Shown piece after piece: positions 24,301-34,770 of a DNA stretch of 64,000 bases (position 1 is the stretch's first letter; every line of letters begins with the position of its first letter). The position numbers were made by a program, and so were the translations under genes. The stretch is from Omphiscola glabra (Eukaryota > Mollusca > Gastropoda > Lymnaeidae): positions 27,063,503 through 27,127,502 of the forward strand of contig OZ024806.1 in assembly GCA_964017045.1 (NCBI GenBank), read 5' to 3'. The notes below the pieces were generated by a model, which saw only the letters and a list, made by a program, of their open reading frames with translations, was not told the DNA's origin and did no database searches.

Positions 24301-26950
24301 CCTAGCCCTAGGCTGTGGTACCTTGTATGTACAGCACGGTGAGCCTGGCCCTAGGCTGGGGTACCTTGTATGTACAGCGCGGTGAGCCTAGCCCTAGGCT
24401 GGGGTACCTTGTATGTACAGCGCGGTGAGCCTAGCCCTAGGCTGTGGTACCTTGTATGTACAGCGCGGTGAGCCTAGCCCTAGGCTGTGGTACCTTGTAT
24501 GTACAGCGTGGTGAGCCTAGCCCTAGGCTGGGGTACCTTGTATGTACAGCGCGGTGAGCCTAGCCCTAGGCTGGGGTACCTTGTATGTACAGCGCGGTGA
24601 GCCTAACCCTAGGCTGGGGTACCTTGTATGTACAGCGTGGTGAGCCTAGCCCTAGGCTGTGGTACATTGTATGTACAGCGTGGTGAGCCTTGCCCTAGGC
24701 TGGGGTACATTGTATGTACAGCGCGGTGAGCCTAGCCCTAGGCTGTGGTACCTTGTATGTACAGCGCGGTGAGCCTAGCCCTAGGATGTGGTACCTTGTA
24801 TGTACAGCGCGGTGAGCCTAGCCCTAGGCTGTGGTACCTTGTATGTACAGCGCGGTGAGCCTAGCCCTAGGCTGGGGTACCTTGTATGTACAGCGCGGTG
24901 AGCCTAGTCCTAGGCTGGGGTACCTTGTATGTACAGCGCGGTGAGCCTAGCCCTAGGCTGGGGTACCTTGTATGTACAGCGCGGTGAGCCTAGCCCTAGG
25001 CTGTGGTACCTTGTATGTACAGTGCGGTGAGCCTAGCCCTAGGCTGTGGTAATTTGTATGTACAGCGCGGTGAGCCTAGCCCTAGGCTGGGGTACCTTGT
25101 ATGTACAGCGCGGTGAGCCTAGCCCTAGGCTGTGGTACCTTGTATGTACAGCGCGGTGAGCCTAGCCCTAGGCTGGGGTACCTTGTATGTACAGCGCGGT
25201 GAGCCTAGCCCTAGGCTGGGGTACCTTGTATGTACAGCGCGGTGAGCCTAGCCCTAGGCTGGGGTACCTTGTATGTACAGCGTGGTGAGCCTAGCCCTAG
25301 GCTGTGGTACCTTGTATGTACAGCGTGGTGAGCCTAGCCCTAGGCTGGGGTACCTTGTATGTACAGCGTGGTGAGCCTAGCCCTAGGCTGTGGTACCTTG
25401 TATGTACAGCGCGGTGAGCCTAGCCCTAGGCTGTGGTACCTTGTATGTACAGCGAGGTGAGCCTAGCCCTAGGCTGGGGTACCTTGTATGTACAGCGCGG
25501 TGAGCCTAGCCCTAGGCTGGGGTACCTTGTATGTACAGCGCGGTGAGCCTAGCCCTAGGCTGGGGTACCTTGTATGTACAGCGCGGTGAGCCTAGCCCTA
25601 GGCTGTGGTACCTTGTATGTACAGCGCGGTGAGCCTGGCCCTAGGCTGGGGTACCTTGTATGTACAGCGCGGTGAGCCTAGCCCTAGGCTGTGGTACCTT
25701 GTATGTACAGCGCGGTGAGCCTAGCCCTAGGCTGTGGTACCTTGTATGTACAGCGCGGTGAGCCTAGCCCTAGGCTGGGGTACCTTGTATGTACAGCGCG
25801 GTGAGCCTAGCCCTAGGCTGGGGTACCTTGTATGTACAGCGCGGTGAGCCTAGCCCTAGGCTGGGGTACCTTGTATGTACAGCGCGGTGAGCCTAACCCT
25901 AGGCTGGGGTACCTTGTATGTACAGCGTGGTGATCCTAGCCCTAGGCTGTGGTACCTTGTATGTACAGCGTGGTGAGCCTAGCCCTAGGCTGGGGTACCT
26001 TGTATGTACAGCGCGTTGAGCCTAGCCCTAGGCTGTGGTACCTTGTATGTACAGCGCGGTGAGCCTAGCCCTAGGCTGTGGTACCTTGTATGTACAGCGC
26101 GGTGAGCCTAGCCCTAGGCTGGGGTACCTTGTATGTACAGCGCGGTGAGCCTAGCCCTACGCTGGGGTACCTTGTATGTACAGCGCGGTGAGCCTAGCCC
26201 TAGGCTGGGGTACCTTGTATGTACAGCGCGGTGAGCCTAGCCCTAGGCTGGGGTACCTTGTATGTACAGCGCGGTGAGCCTAGCCCTAGGCTGTGGTACC
26301 TTGTATGTACAGTGCGGTGAGCCTAGCCCTAGGCTGTGGTACCTTGTATGTACAGCGCGGTGAGCCTAGCCCTAGGCTGGGGTACCTTGTATGTACAGCG
26401 CGGTGAGCCTAGCCCTAGGCTGTGGTACCTTGTATGTACAGCGCGGTGAGCCTAGCCCTAGGCTGGGGTACCTTGTATGTACAGCGCGGTGAGCCTAGCC
26501 CTAGGCTGTGGTACCTTGTATGTACAGCGCGGTGAGCCTCGCCCTAGGCTGTGGTACCTTGTATGTACAGCGCGGTGAGCCTAGCCCTAGGCTGGGGTAC
26601 CTTGTATGTACAGCGCGGTGAGCCTAGCCCTAGGCTGGGGTACCTTGTATGTACAGCGCGGTGAGCCTAGCCCTAGGCTGTGGTACCTTGTATGTACAGC
26701 GCGGTGAGCCTAGCCCTAGGCTGTGGTACCTTGTATGTACAGCACGGTGAGCCTAGCCCTAGGCTGGGGTACCTTGTATGTACAGCGCGGTGAGCCTAGC
26801 CCTAGGCTGGGGTACCTTGTATGTACAGCGCGGTGAGCCTTGCCCTAGGCTGGGGTACCTTGTATGTACAGCGCGGTGAGCCTAGCCCTAGGCTGTGGTA
26901 CCTTGTATGTACAGCGCGGTGAGCCTAGCCCTAGGCTGGGGTACCGCGCT
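15343..26950 (+). repeat. 43-bp satellite, ~270 copies (11.6 kb), LINE-3'-hairpin derived
   Basis: Head-to-tail 43-bp units carrying TGTACAGCGCGGTGAGCC, then TAGCCCTAGGCT, then GGGGTACCTTGTA. Each unit holds a perfect 7-bp inverted repeat AGCCTAG-CC-CTAGGCT and the palindromes TGTACA, CCTAGG and GGTACC. The last unit alone continues as ACCGCGCT (26943-26950), completing a 38-nt hairpin with AGCGCGGT (26913-26920), followed by a (TAA)n-type tail. The LINE at 1.9 kb has a hairpin of the same length and layout. Most variation is G/T at one site (GGGG versus GTGG) and A/G at another. Rare variants recur at fixed long spacing, showing higher-order repeats. Open frames here are artefacts. Confidence 0.97.
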
Positions 26951-27020
26951 ATATAAGACAACTAATAATAATAATAAATACTTTATTTAATCTTATATAG
27001 AGCGTTGGGTTGTTGTTGTT
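26951..27020 (+). mobile_element. LINE/SINE-type 3' tail with (ATA)n and inverted flanks
   Basis: Directly after the last satellite unit: CGCTATATAAGA (starting 26947), an ATA-repeat stretch, then TCTTATATAGAGCG. The two flanks are inverted copies of each other. This looks like the microsatellite tail of the retroelement that seeded the satellite, perhaps abutting a second tail in the opposite orientation. Confidence 0.6.
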
Positions 27021-27701
27021 GTTGTTGTTTTTTTTGGGGGGGGGATTGACAAATCATGAATACAAGTACAGCACTAAATAAGAATTAGTTCTTCCCCCCT
27101 CAAGGCACACTTGTTTCCCGCTCCTGGACTTTATTAATATTCTAATGACCCACCCGTTTTCACAAACTGTTTCAGAAAAACAAAAGAAATTATTATGCGC
27201 CAAACGCACTTGCGATATTTTCTATAAATAATCTCTTTTAACGTAGTTAGCGTGAATTTTAATTCGTGAAATTGATTACATCATATTTCCTTCAGGTCCC
27301 CCTACAAGAACTGGAAAAAACATACTTTTGTGTGGGGGGAGAGGCGGAAGTTCCAATGGGTGGTGGGTCTGAAAATTTGAGATTTGAAATATTGTGTTGT
27401 CATCGGTATTGAGTTTATGTATTACGTTTAAGATCTATAGGTGGACGGGAAGTGTGGCTAATTAAAGCCATCCGCAGATTTCGCTAGCAAGCCAGCCACC
27501 AACAAAAGCGAACTTTATATAAAAGTATTTTAAAAAGACATATTCATTTTGTCACATTTATAGACATACATTAGAACGAATAAACGAGTTGGAAAACAAG
27601 TGAACGTCTCTTTTTAAGCATAAAAAAGGAAAATAAAGCTATAACAGGCAGACATACAGGAAAACATGACATCTAGGCCTTTAAAACGGTATTTGAATAA
27701 T
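27021..27701. other. intergenic block paralogous to the intron at 43.5-43.9 kb
   Basis: 27121-27560 shares several segments in the same order with 43470-43920: aatgacccacccg, then tttcagaaaaacaaaagaaa, then gcgatattttctataaa/gcgatattttaagaaaa, then cacaaacaaaagcgaa-type sequence. Here it lies 3' of a family gene, while at 43.5 kb it lies inside the intron of another. No coding exon recognised. Confidence 0.6.
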
Positions 27702-28811
27702 TTATTCGTATGTTGTCGCTGGTGGCCCTGGTGTGGCGCGTCTCCCTACTCTTGGAACAGTCGCTGGTGTTGCGGGCGTTGCTAGTGTGGCCGCCCTTCC
27801 TGCTCTTGCAGCCGTCGCTGCTGTGGCCGCTGTAGCCACTGTGGTTTGCCAAGGTTGGTAAGTAGTTCTTGTGGTAGATACCCCGTACTGTTATTTAGGG
27901 TTTTCCCCCACGAGAAAACCGCAGAAGAGATCAAATTATGTTAGCAAAAGTGTGTTTCATGTAGATACATATTTATAACAAGATATAATAAAGATTGAAA
28001 ACGTACAAATAATACCAAAAAGGTGCCTTCGTGGAGAAAGGCTTTCATCGGAAACGTTCACTATGTTGTTTTGTTTAAAAGTTATGTATCTATTTAAAAC
28101 ATTCAGTAATTAAAAAATCATAATTTACAAGAATTAAATTGCAAGTTTCTAAGCAGTTTCATCAAGCTCGTCTTGAAAATTCACAGCAGACTCTTTCACA
28201 GTCATCAGATGCGTTGATACGCAACGTTGTACTATTTGTACGGTGTTTCCCACTATAACAGTACAGCCTCAACATATCAGAGGTTCTAATCTGTAAACTT
28301 TTAATCCGTTACAATGCTAAACGCTAGAGGCGAGGCGATTAATCCTCAACAAATTCTATTTAATCCGGTTTACCCTGGCGTTAATGCTGGTGTTATTTTT
28401 TTCAATTAATACACATCAAAATATAAAATAATGGTGAATAGCAATTTCTAATTATTTTTTTTAGGATTGAATATTTCTTTTACTTGGCCTGTACTGCCAC
28501 TAACTTTGTATTAAACGTGCTCACTTTAATACATTTTCATACAATATGTTTACTTAAATGGTAATAATCGTACGTACAAAGATTGTAAAATCATTTTGAA
28601 AACGTGAAATAGACGTCTTTACCTCTAATTTTATCCTCTCATGTTTTCCGATAAAACTATCACTCCTATTATACACATCAAATTGCAAGTCCATTCTATC
28701 AGTTGGTTTGATGATGACTTAATAATTAAATAACTGAAAATAAAGTACCTTTTCAGCGTTTATCGTGGTTACAGTGACCAGCAGAAGCAGTATGCAGACA
28801 ATCCTTGACAT
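27702..28811 (-). CDS. secreted Ala-Thr-X repeat protein, family member (82 aa)
   Basis: Exon 1 (28811-28749) encodes MSRIVCILLLLVTVTTINA plus EK, with an acceptor (CTTACAAG) 3 nt before the ATG and donor AAG/GTACTT, phase 0. Exon 2 (27887-27702) follows AAATAACAG and encodes YGVSTTRTTYQPWQTT. Triplets VAT, AAT, AAR, AGR, LAT, PAT, VPR and VGR follow, in which the third residue is Thr or Arg, and the protein ends RATPGPPATTYE, then TAA. The start of exon 2 (Y..ST ... PW..TVATAATAAT) aligns with the gene at 42715-44016, so the two are close paralogues. A donor-like ATATAG/GTAAGTAG at 29191 may end a 5' UTR exon. VPRVGRR contains a Gly-Arg-Arg amidation/cleavage-type motif. The product is predicted to be secreted; function unknown. 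Confidence 0.82.
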
Positions 28812-29684
28812 GGTCTTGTAAGATCAAACTGTTTATCACCACGGGCCGGTTTGACGTGAATGAAAAAATATTATTCTTGTTCATAAATTAATGTTTTATT
28901 AATAAAATTATCAACCAAATGATACAATCAGTGCCTTTTCTTCTGTATTTCATTTGAAGTTTAAAACTAACAAGTATTGTATTTTATTATTCTAATTAGT
29001 TTCAAAGAATAAATATTACCTGAAATACTAGAACACTTTCAGATGATGGTTTTAGAAAAAACTTTTATAAATAAAAAAAAATAATAATAACTAAATAAAA
29101 TTTAAAAAAAACAAAAAAAAAAAAACAAACAGACAAACTATATACCTATAACATACAAACATTGAGGAGACCTATCCCAAGTCTACTTACCTATATTTTG
29201 TAAAAAGTCGTGATATGATTTGAGAATATAATTTATAAAATATGATGAATACAGTTAATGAGATTTTATGTTTATGATTTCCTATGGTAGTTCTATTTAT
29301 ACCGTCATTTTCATACCGTCAATAAATAATTAAAACATTTAACAAGAAAATGTGTTAATTTGTCACATAAAACATTGTTGATTGCTGTAGTGGAGCAGTT
29401 GATAATTAATAAAACGTTGTTATCTCCTGTAACTTTAAGACAGCTGGAATGTATTACAATGCATTTATTCCCAACCTCTTGTATTTTTTAAAGTATATTT
29501 TTAAACTGTCATAGTTCTCAATTGATCCAAAAGTGGATTTATTGTCCTTAATTTGGGATACTCTGATGTACACAAAATTAAATTCCTTCTTATTTTATGC
29601 TGGGTCAAATGATTAAATTCTAGTCAAATTTCAAATAAATGAATTTACATTGTAAATAACGTTAGCTTGTTTATTCTGTAAACA
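28812..29684. other. upstream region of the family gene at 27.7-28.8 kb
   Basis: AT-rich. It holds the candidate 5' UTR donor on the minus strand (29191) and an A-rich stretch at 29070-29130. Nothing else supportable. Confidence 0.5.
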
Positions 29685-29840
29685 GCGCTTCACGAACTTT
29701 TAAGTTCGGTGGACCGGTGGACATGTTTCTCTGGTGCCAGGGACCGGTGGGCACATTTTTCATGGTACCAACGACCGGTGGAAAATTGTCCCAATTCACT
29801 TGGCTCCGGTGCACAAGTTCCTCATTGCACTAGGGATTGT
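29685..29840. mobile_element. decayed hAT-type MITE
   Basis: Contains the phrases cttcacgaactttt, gtggaccggtgg, ggaccggtgggcacattttt and ccggtgcac. The intact element at 60833-61007 carries closely similar phrases. Its right end is eroded and no target duplication is visible. Confidence 0.6.
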
Positions 29841-31353
29841 AGCCTGCTTCTTTAATTATGGTCATTGTTATTTGACCTAACATATTTCATAATCGTTTTT
29901 AATGCCTTCGGCTAATTTGTTAAGAATCAAAAAATCTCAGCTGTTTATTGTTTGTTTCTGTTATAAACACAGATTTTAAATCCTAGACCTACTACAAAAT
30001 GCCCAAACACGATGAAAGAGTTCCTCACCGATTGGAACTATGGTTTGTGTCATGTCGTATAAAAATTTTTTGAAGTGAATAATCCCTCTTAAACAATTCT
30101 TACAGATAACAGTTTCCTTTAACAACCAGTGAGTTAAGCTTGAAATATGTGTCCCACTTAAATAAGGGACGCGAACGTATACAATTATTTTGAACATTAA
30201 AGGACACGAAAATATTGCGTGCTAAAGCTTTCCCAATCGGCAACGTAAATTATTTCGCTTAGCCCAAAATGTGTGTTAACTGTCGCACAAACACACGCAA
30301 ACAAAGACGCGCACGCACACTCGCACGCACAAACAAATAGACACGCACGCATAGACACACACACACTTTTCTGTTGATCCAACAGCACCATAAAATGTTT
30401 GTTACATTGGTTTGGTCTTATTTTGAATTGTCTTCTAATGCTTTGTTTAAAATTTCTCAAAGATTTCATTTGGCACGTATCGTATGCTTCCCAGACCCTT
30501 CTTGCGTCGTACATCTCGGGCTAAAGACTATCTCGATTTTTGGTAAACTGTATAATGTTTCTTGACTAAAACTCTGCTTATTGGCAACGTAAGGTTCGCG
30601 TACCAGCTCCGGAGCTCGTACCACCATTTGTGTCCATCTTCTATAAAGTGTGGACATCAAAGGTGCTGTTCGTGACACCAATTTAGGTAATCAAGTTATT
30701 ATTGTGGCCTAGCCAGGTCAATTTCAGTTTTAATACGTAATGAAAATGTCTCTACTACAATTTCAATACCTTTAGGTATGCCACAACAAAGGGGGGACAA
30801 AAATATACTGTTCTCGTATTAAAATGGATTTTGCGCTAAGAAAGTAGGGTCTCTAAAGTTGTATTGATTTTATAAGAGTGGATCACCAGCAATGATTGTT
30901 TGAAGTATCGCTCCGGGGTGGGGGGTGCACACGCATTCTGGGCGAACCAATATTTGTGCAACATTCTTCCTCGAAAATGCAGCCTCTCCATAAAATGAAA
31001 AAGATCCCCACACTTGGAGAGGGCCGCCCTTCCGCTCACCTTTCTTCCGCCACGGGCACTGCCCAATTCAAACCTCTGAAATCCCCCCAGCTCTGAGAAA
31101 AGTGTGTGAAATAATGACCCGTGGTATGCAATATTTTAAATCAATTAAAATGTTCGAACAAACATTAATCTCTACACCGAAGTGCATTGATGGGATGTGG
31201 AAGGTCTTAAATAGTACACAATTATAAACCTGGATTGTTATTTTTCTCTTTGTCTCAGTTTCTATTTTTATTTTTTTTATTAATTATATATCAATTTTTG
31301 CACAGGCTAAAATAAGTATACTTCAGTTACTACATTTTATTTTTATTTTCCAG
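29841..31353. other. intergenic DNA, no supported gene
   Basis: Includes a CA-rich stretch at 30280-30365. Overlapping open frames on both strands (29976-31096) show no domain, splice logic or similarity to other parts of the window. Confidence 0.5.
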
Positions 31354-31446
31354 ATATTGCGTTCATTATTTACAAAAACATAAAGTTTGGAATGGGATAC
31401 TGAATGATTGTTGTACACAGCAGATTCAATAATAATGAATAACAAG
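31354..31446 (+). other. possible non-coding or 5' UTR exon
   Basis: Bounded by a strong acceptor (TTTTTATTTTCCAG) and a strong donor (AACAAG/GTAAGTG). All three frames contain stops, but an ATG lies near the 3' edge (ATGAATAACAAG), so it could be a 5' UTR exon contributing four codons. No downstream partner is established; 32590-32787 (+), which follows TTGGTCATTCAG, is one candidate. Confidence 0.25.
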
Positions 31447-33295
31447 GTAAGTGCGGGGTTAAACACAAGCTCGTCTTATTGCAGTATGTTTTAGATCAAA
31501 ATAGTACATAATTCTCATTACTAATTCGGCCAAGAGTGACACTACTGCAGATTGTTTCTCATTACTTATTCACATTTTGACAGCTACATGTAATTAATAG
31601 CGCAGTGGTTGCAAAATGTTTAAGAAATCACTATGACTTAATGGACGCGTTATCCGCAATTTGGGATAAAGTTGATTGCCCTTAGATGTCAACAAAAGGA
31701 AATGTTAATTATAAATATTATGTTTTTTTTTTTGCCTTAGACATTTCATTTATTTTGAGGATTAATGTTCTTGTTGTGCTGTAAGTTTTTGACATCACGT
31801 GACATTCTCATGGGCATTATTCCAGTTCCTTAAGATACGTACACGTCACTCTTAACTTTTAAACAGGCTTGCATCCTATAACGAAAGCTTTTGGTGACTG
31901 ACGTATTGGGTTATAATTAGTAACATAAACGTTCCATGGTAGAGCAGTGATGGAAAATAATTTTTTTAATATTATTTCAAAACAGTACAATAATTTAAGA
32001 TGTGTTTATCGAAAAAAAATTAATACAAATCGTTTTTTAGCCAATAGCACAATGTTTCAATTAAACGTATATTTATTCCACTAGTACTAAAAACGTGTAG
32101 TATAAATATTCAAAACATTACAAAACGTATTTGCTAGATTAGGATCTTTCAAGTCAAAGATAATGTAGCAAAAGAATAAGAAATGCAGTTGTTAAGCAGT
32201 ATATTGTCACAAATGATTGGGGCGGGGTTTAACTTCAGATAATTTATAGAGTGGGCGGGAAAAGTTATGATTTTATTATGTGTTCTAATCATAATGGTGT
32301 CGGTGAGCCATAATGTTTTTTTTTTTGTTCGTAGCTTCCCCATGCATGGCTTTACGTTTATTAAATGATGAGTGATCACACAAGCAATTTTCAGGAGAGG
32401 AGAGTATGTCTGGGTTTTTTGAAGCGTTAGAGATTAATGGATGGCGATTCTTAAGTGACAGATTTACTTTTATAACTGTCATCAAAGATAAACTTTGGGA
32501 TATGCAAGTAGCGAAGTGTTAGCAGTTGGGAAAGAAAAATTATTGAATTCAATAAATTCTTTTATTTATAACTGTTACTGAGTAGTTTCTTGGTCATTCA
32601 GTTGGGTTTTGTGTTATCTCCGTTGAATTACTCAACGTCTGGATTACTGAACTATCCCAAAGAGGAGCGGCCCGTGTTAACCAACACCAATACTACTTGG
32701 TACGCGACTATACGTACGGGCCGAACCCCACAACACCATCTCATCTGTGTCATAAATCACACATTTTATAAATCGGATTTCAAATGATACATATCATTAG
32801 TTCTGTTATTTTTAATGTCAGATGCAAAGGTTTTTTTAGATTGCCCACCACAGCTGCCAATAAATATTTATATCCCTCCTTTGTATTTTAAAACGTAGAA
32901 ATAAATTGTAAAAAGAGAAACAAATCTCAGTTGCACTTTTCATTTTTTTTTAAAATGAATAAAATCACAAATGCTCAATGGAGATTAAAGTCCAATGAAT
33001 GACGTAATCTAATTGAACTTTCAAATGTGCACGTGATCAACGAAGGACAGAAAGACGTTTTGAGGATGGTTATTTTAACAAGAAGTTTCCCAGATTTACT
33101 TCCCCTGAAGTAGTTGACTCTAGTTTTAGGGAACTACTCTATCAAGTATTGCCTAAAATAATGTCTAGCTGCTAAGATATTCTAAGCGACTAAACTTCAA
33201 TAAAATGTATTGCTTAAATGGATTCCTCCAGCGTAAGTAAACAACCATTTCTGCTTCTTTCGAGGGGCATTTTTATAAAAGGACATTAGGGATCA
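31447..33295. other. AT-rich intergenic DNA
   Basis: One open frame at 32590-32787 (+) follows an acceptor-like TTCAG and could start LGFVLSPLNYSTSGLL. There is no first exon or repeat region to support it as a family member. Otherwise nothing recognised. Confidence 0.4.
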
Positions 33296-33605
33296 TTCAA
33301 GTGTGAACGAAGCGGTCCAGTGTGAACGAAGTCGTCAATTGTGAACGAAGTGGTCCAGTGTGAACGAAGTGGTCAAGTGTGAACGAAGTGGTCAAGTGTG
33401 AACGAAGCGGTCCAGTGTAAACGAAGCGGTCAAGTGTGATCGAAGCGGTCGAGTGTGAACGAAGCGGTCAAGTGTGAACGAAGCGGTCAAGTGTGAACGA
33501 AGTGGTCAAGTGTGAACGAAGCGGTCCAGTATGAACGAAGTGGTCAAGTGTGAACAAAGTGGTCAAGTGTGAACGAAGTGGTCAAGTGTGAACGAAGCGG
33601 TCAAG
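33296..33605. repeat. 19-bp minisatellite, ~16 copies
   Basis: Units of gtgtgaacgaagcggtcaa with c/t and a/c variants, head to tail. Confidence 0.93.
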
Positions 33606-33809
33606 CTAAAATGAAAATTGTTTAAAGAGAAGCTCTGACAAATGAAGACTGATCTATTTTCGTTCTAGTTGACATTTTGTCATAAGGAAATAATTAACGT
33701 CATTTGGTCCGTCATTTAACTATGACTATAACACTACTGTGTTGGATAATCATATTTGAAAAAATTGACCATATTTTAAAGTTTATCTTGAGACTAGAAC
33801 TGATCCGCC

Positions 33810-34125
33810 GAGATAACAGAGAAACCCACAACAGAGCAACCCACAACAGGGCAACCCAAACAGAGGAAAAAACAACAACAGAGAAAGCAACATCAGAGAA
33901 ACCAACAACAGAGCAACCCACAACAGGGCAACCCACAACAGGGCAACCCAAACAGAGGAAAAAACAACAACAGAGAAAGCAACATCAGAGAAACCAACAA
34001 CAGAGCAACCCACAACAGGGCAACCCACAACAGGGCAACCCACAACAGGGCAACCCAAACAGAGGAAAAAACAACAACAGAGAAACCAACAACAGAGCAA
34101 CCCACAACAGACAACCAACAGTAAA
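33810..34125. repeat. nested 15-bp / 92-bp minisatellite (acaacagggcaaccc)
   Basis: 15-bp units (acaacagggcaaccc) sit inside larger units that recur at 92 and then 107 bp (starts 33854, 33946, 34053). Because 92 is not divisible by 3, the reading frame changes between units: Thr-Thr-Gly-Gln-Pro in one, Gln-Gln-Gly-Asn-Pro in the next. This argues against a coding repeat even though one frame is open from 33704 to 34150. Confidence 0.88.
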
Positions 34126-34439
34126 CACTAAAGATAAACATAGAGATTAACTACCAGAGGAACTAACAGTAAAATGAAACCAACAGTAGATCCAACAGTG
34201 AAAAAGCCACGCTACCTTCATGTTACAAAAAAATGTTGTATATATCCCACCAATTAAAGTATACCTAATGATCTCTATTTTGATGAAAATCACTTAGGTC
34301 AACAGAGATGATTTCTACACAGCAGGAGATCAGTTAAATAGTAGCCTAGCTCTTGATTAGTGATATGATTATTTTATTTCAACTTACCCCAAAATGTTTG
34401 CAATGTGGCAAAAGAATAAGAAATGCATCCCATGTAGGC

Positions 34440-34770
34440 AAACTCTCAACAACTCGTCTTCGCCTTGAGACTTACGGAAGGCGCACTTTCGCATTTTCTG
34501 GCCCAACCCCTTGGAACACCCTTCCTGTTGCTCTCAGAAACAGCCAGACGCTGGATTCCTTCAAAACCGATTTGAAAACACAACTATTTCGCAAACACCT
34601 GCTGGGGTGATGTTGTCTACCATCTTTTCAAGCTAGCTATTATCTCCTAGATGTATATTTTGTGTTGTTTATGGTTGCAAGGGATTTAAAGACTTTGAAT
34701 GGGTATGCCCGTATGTTGTTTTTGTAATGGTGCATTTTCTATTTAAATGTGGTAAAATAAAGATTGTTTC
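34440..34770 (+). mobile_element. LINE fragment: C-terminal end of a CR1/L2-like reverse transcriptase ORF plus 3' UTR
   Basis: The frame ending at TGA 34608-34610 reads TTRLRLETYGRRTFAFSG, then PTPWNTLPVALRNSQTLDSF and KTDLKTQLFRKHLLG. This is the characteristic tail of CR1/L2-like LINE polymerases (F-x-x-x-x-P-x-x-W-N-x-L-P and S-F-K-x-x-L-K). The RT domain is absent, so this is a heavily 5'-truncated copy. About 150 bp of 3' UTR follows, with AATAAA near 34758. It has no hairpin/(TAA)n tail, so it is a different family from the LINE at 1.9-3.3 kb. Confidence 0.82.

Noticed and set aside
29976..31096. Cluster of overlapping 60-105 codon frames on both strands
   Set aside because: No domain, splice or repeat support; consistent with chance in a slightly GC-richer stretch.
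33704..34150. 148-codon plus-strand frame with Thr/Gln/Pro repeats and a hydrophobic start
   Set aside because: The 92-bp superunit changes reading frame between copies (TTGQP becomes QQGNP), so the repeat is not maintained as protein. Start and splice context are weak.
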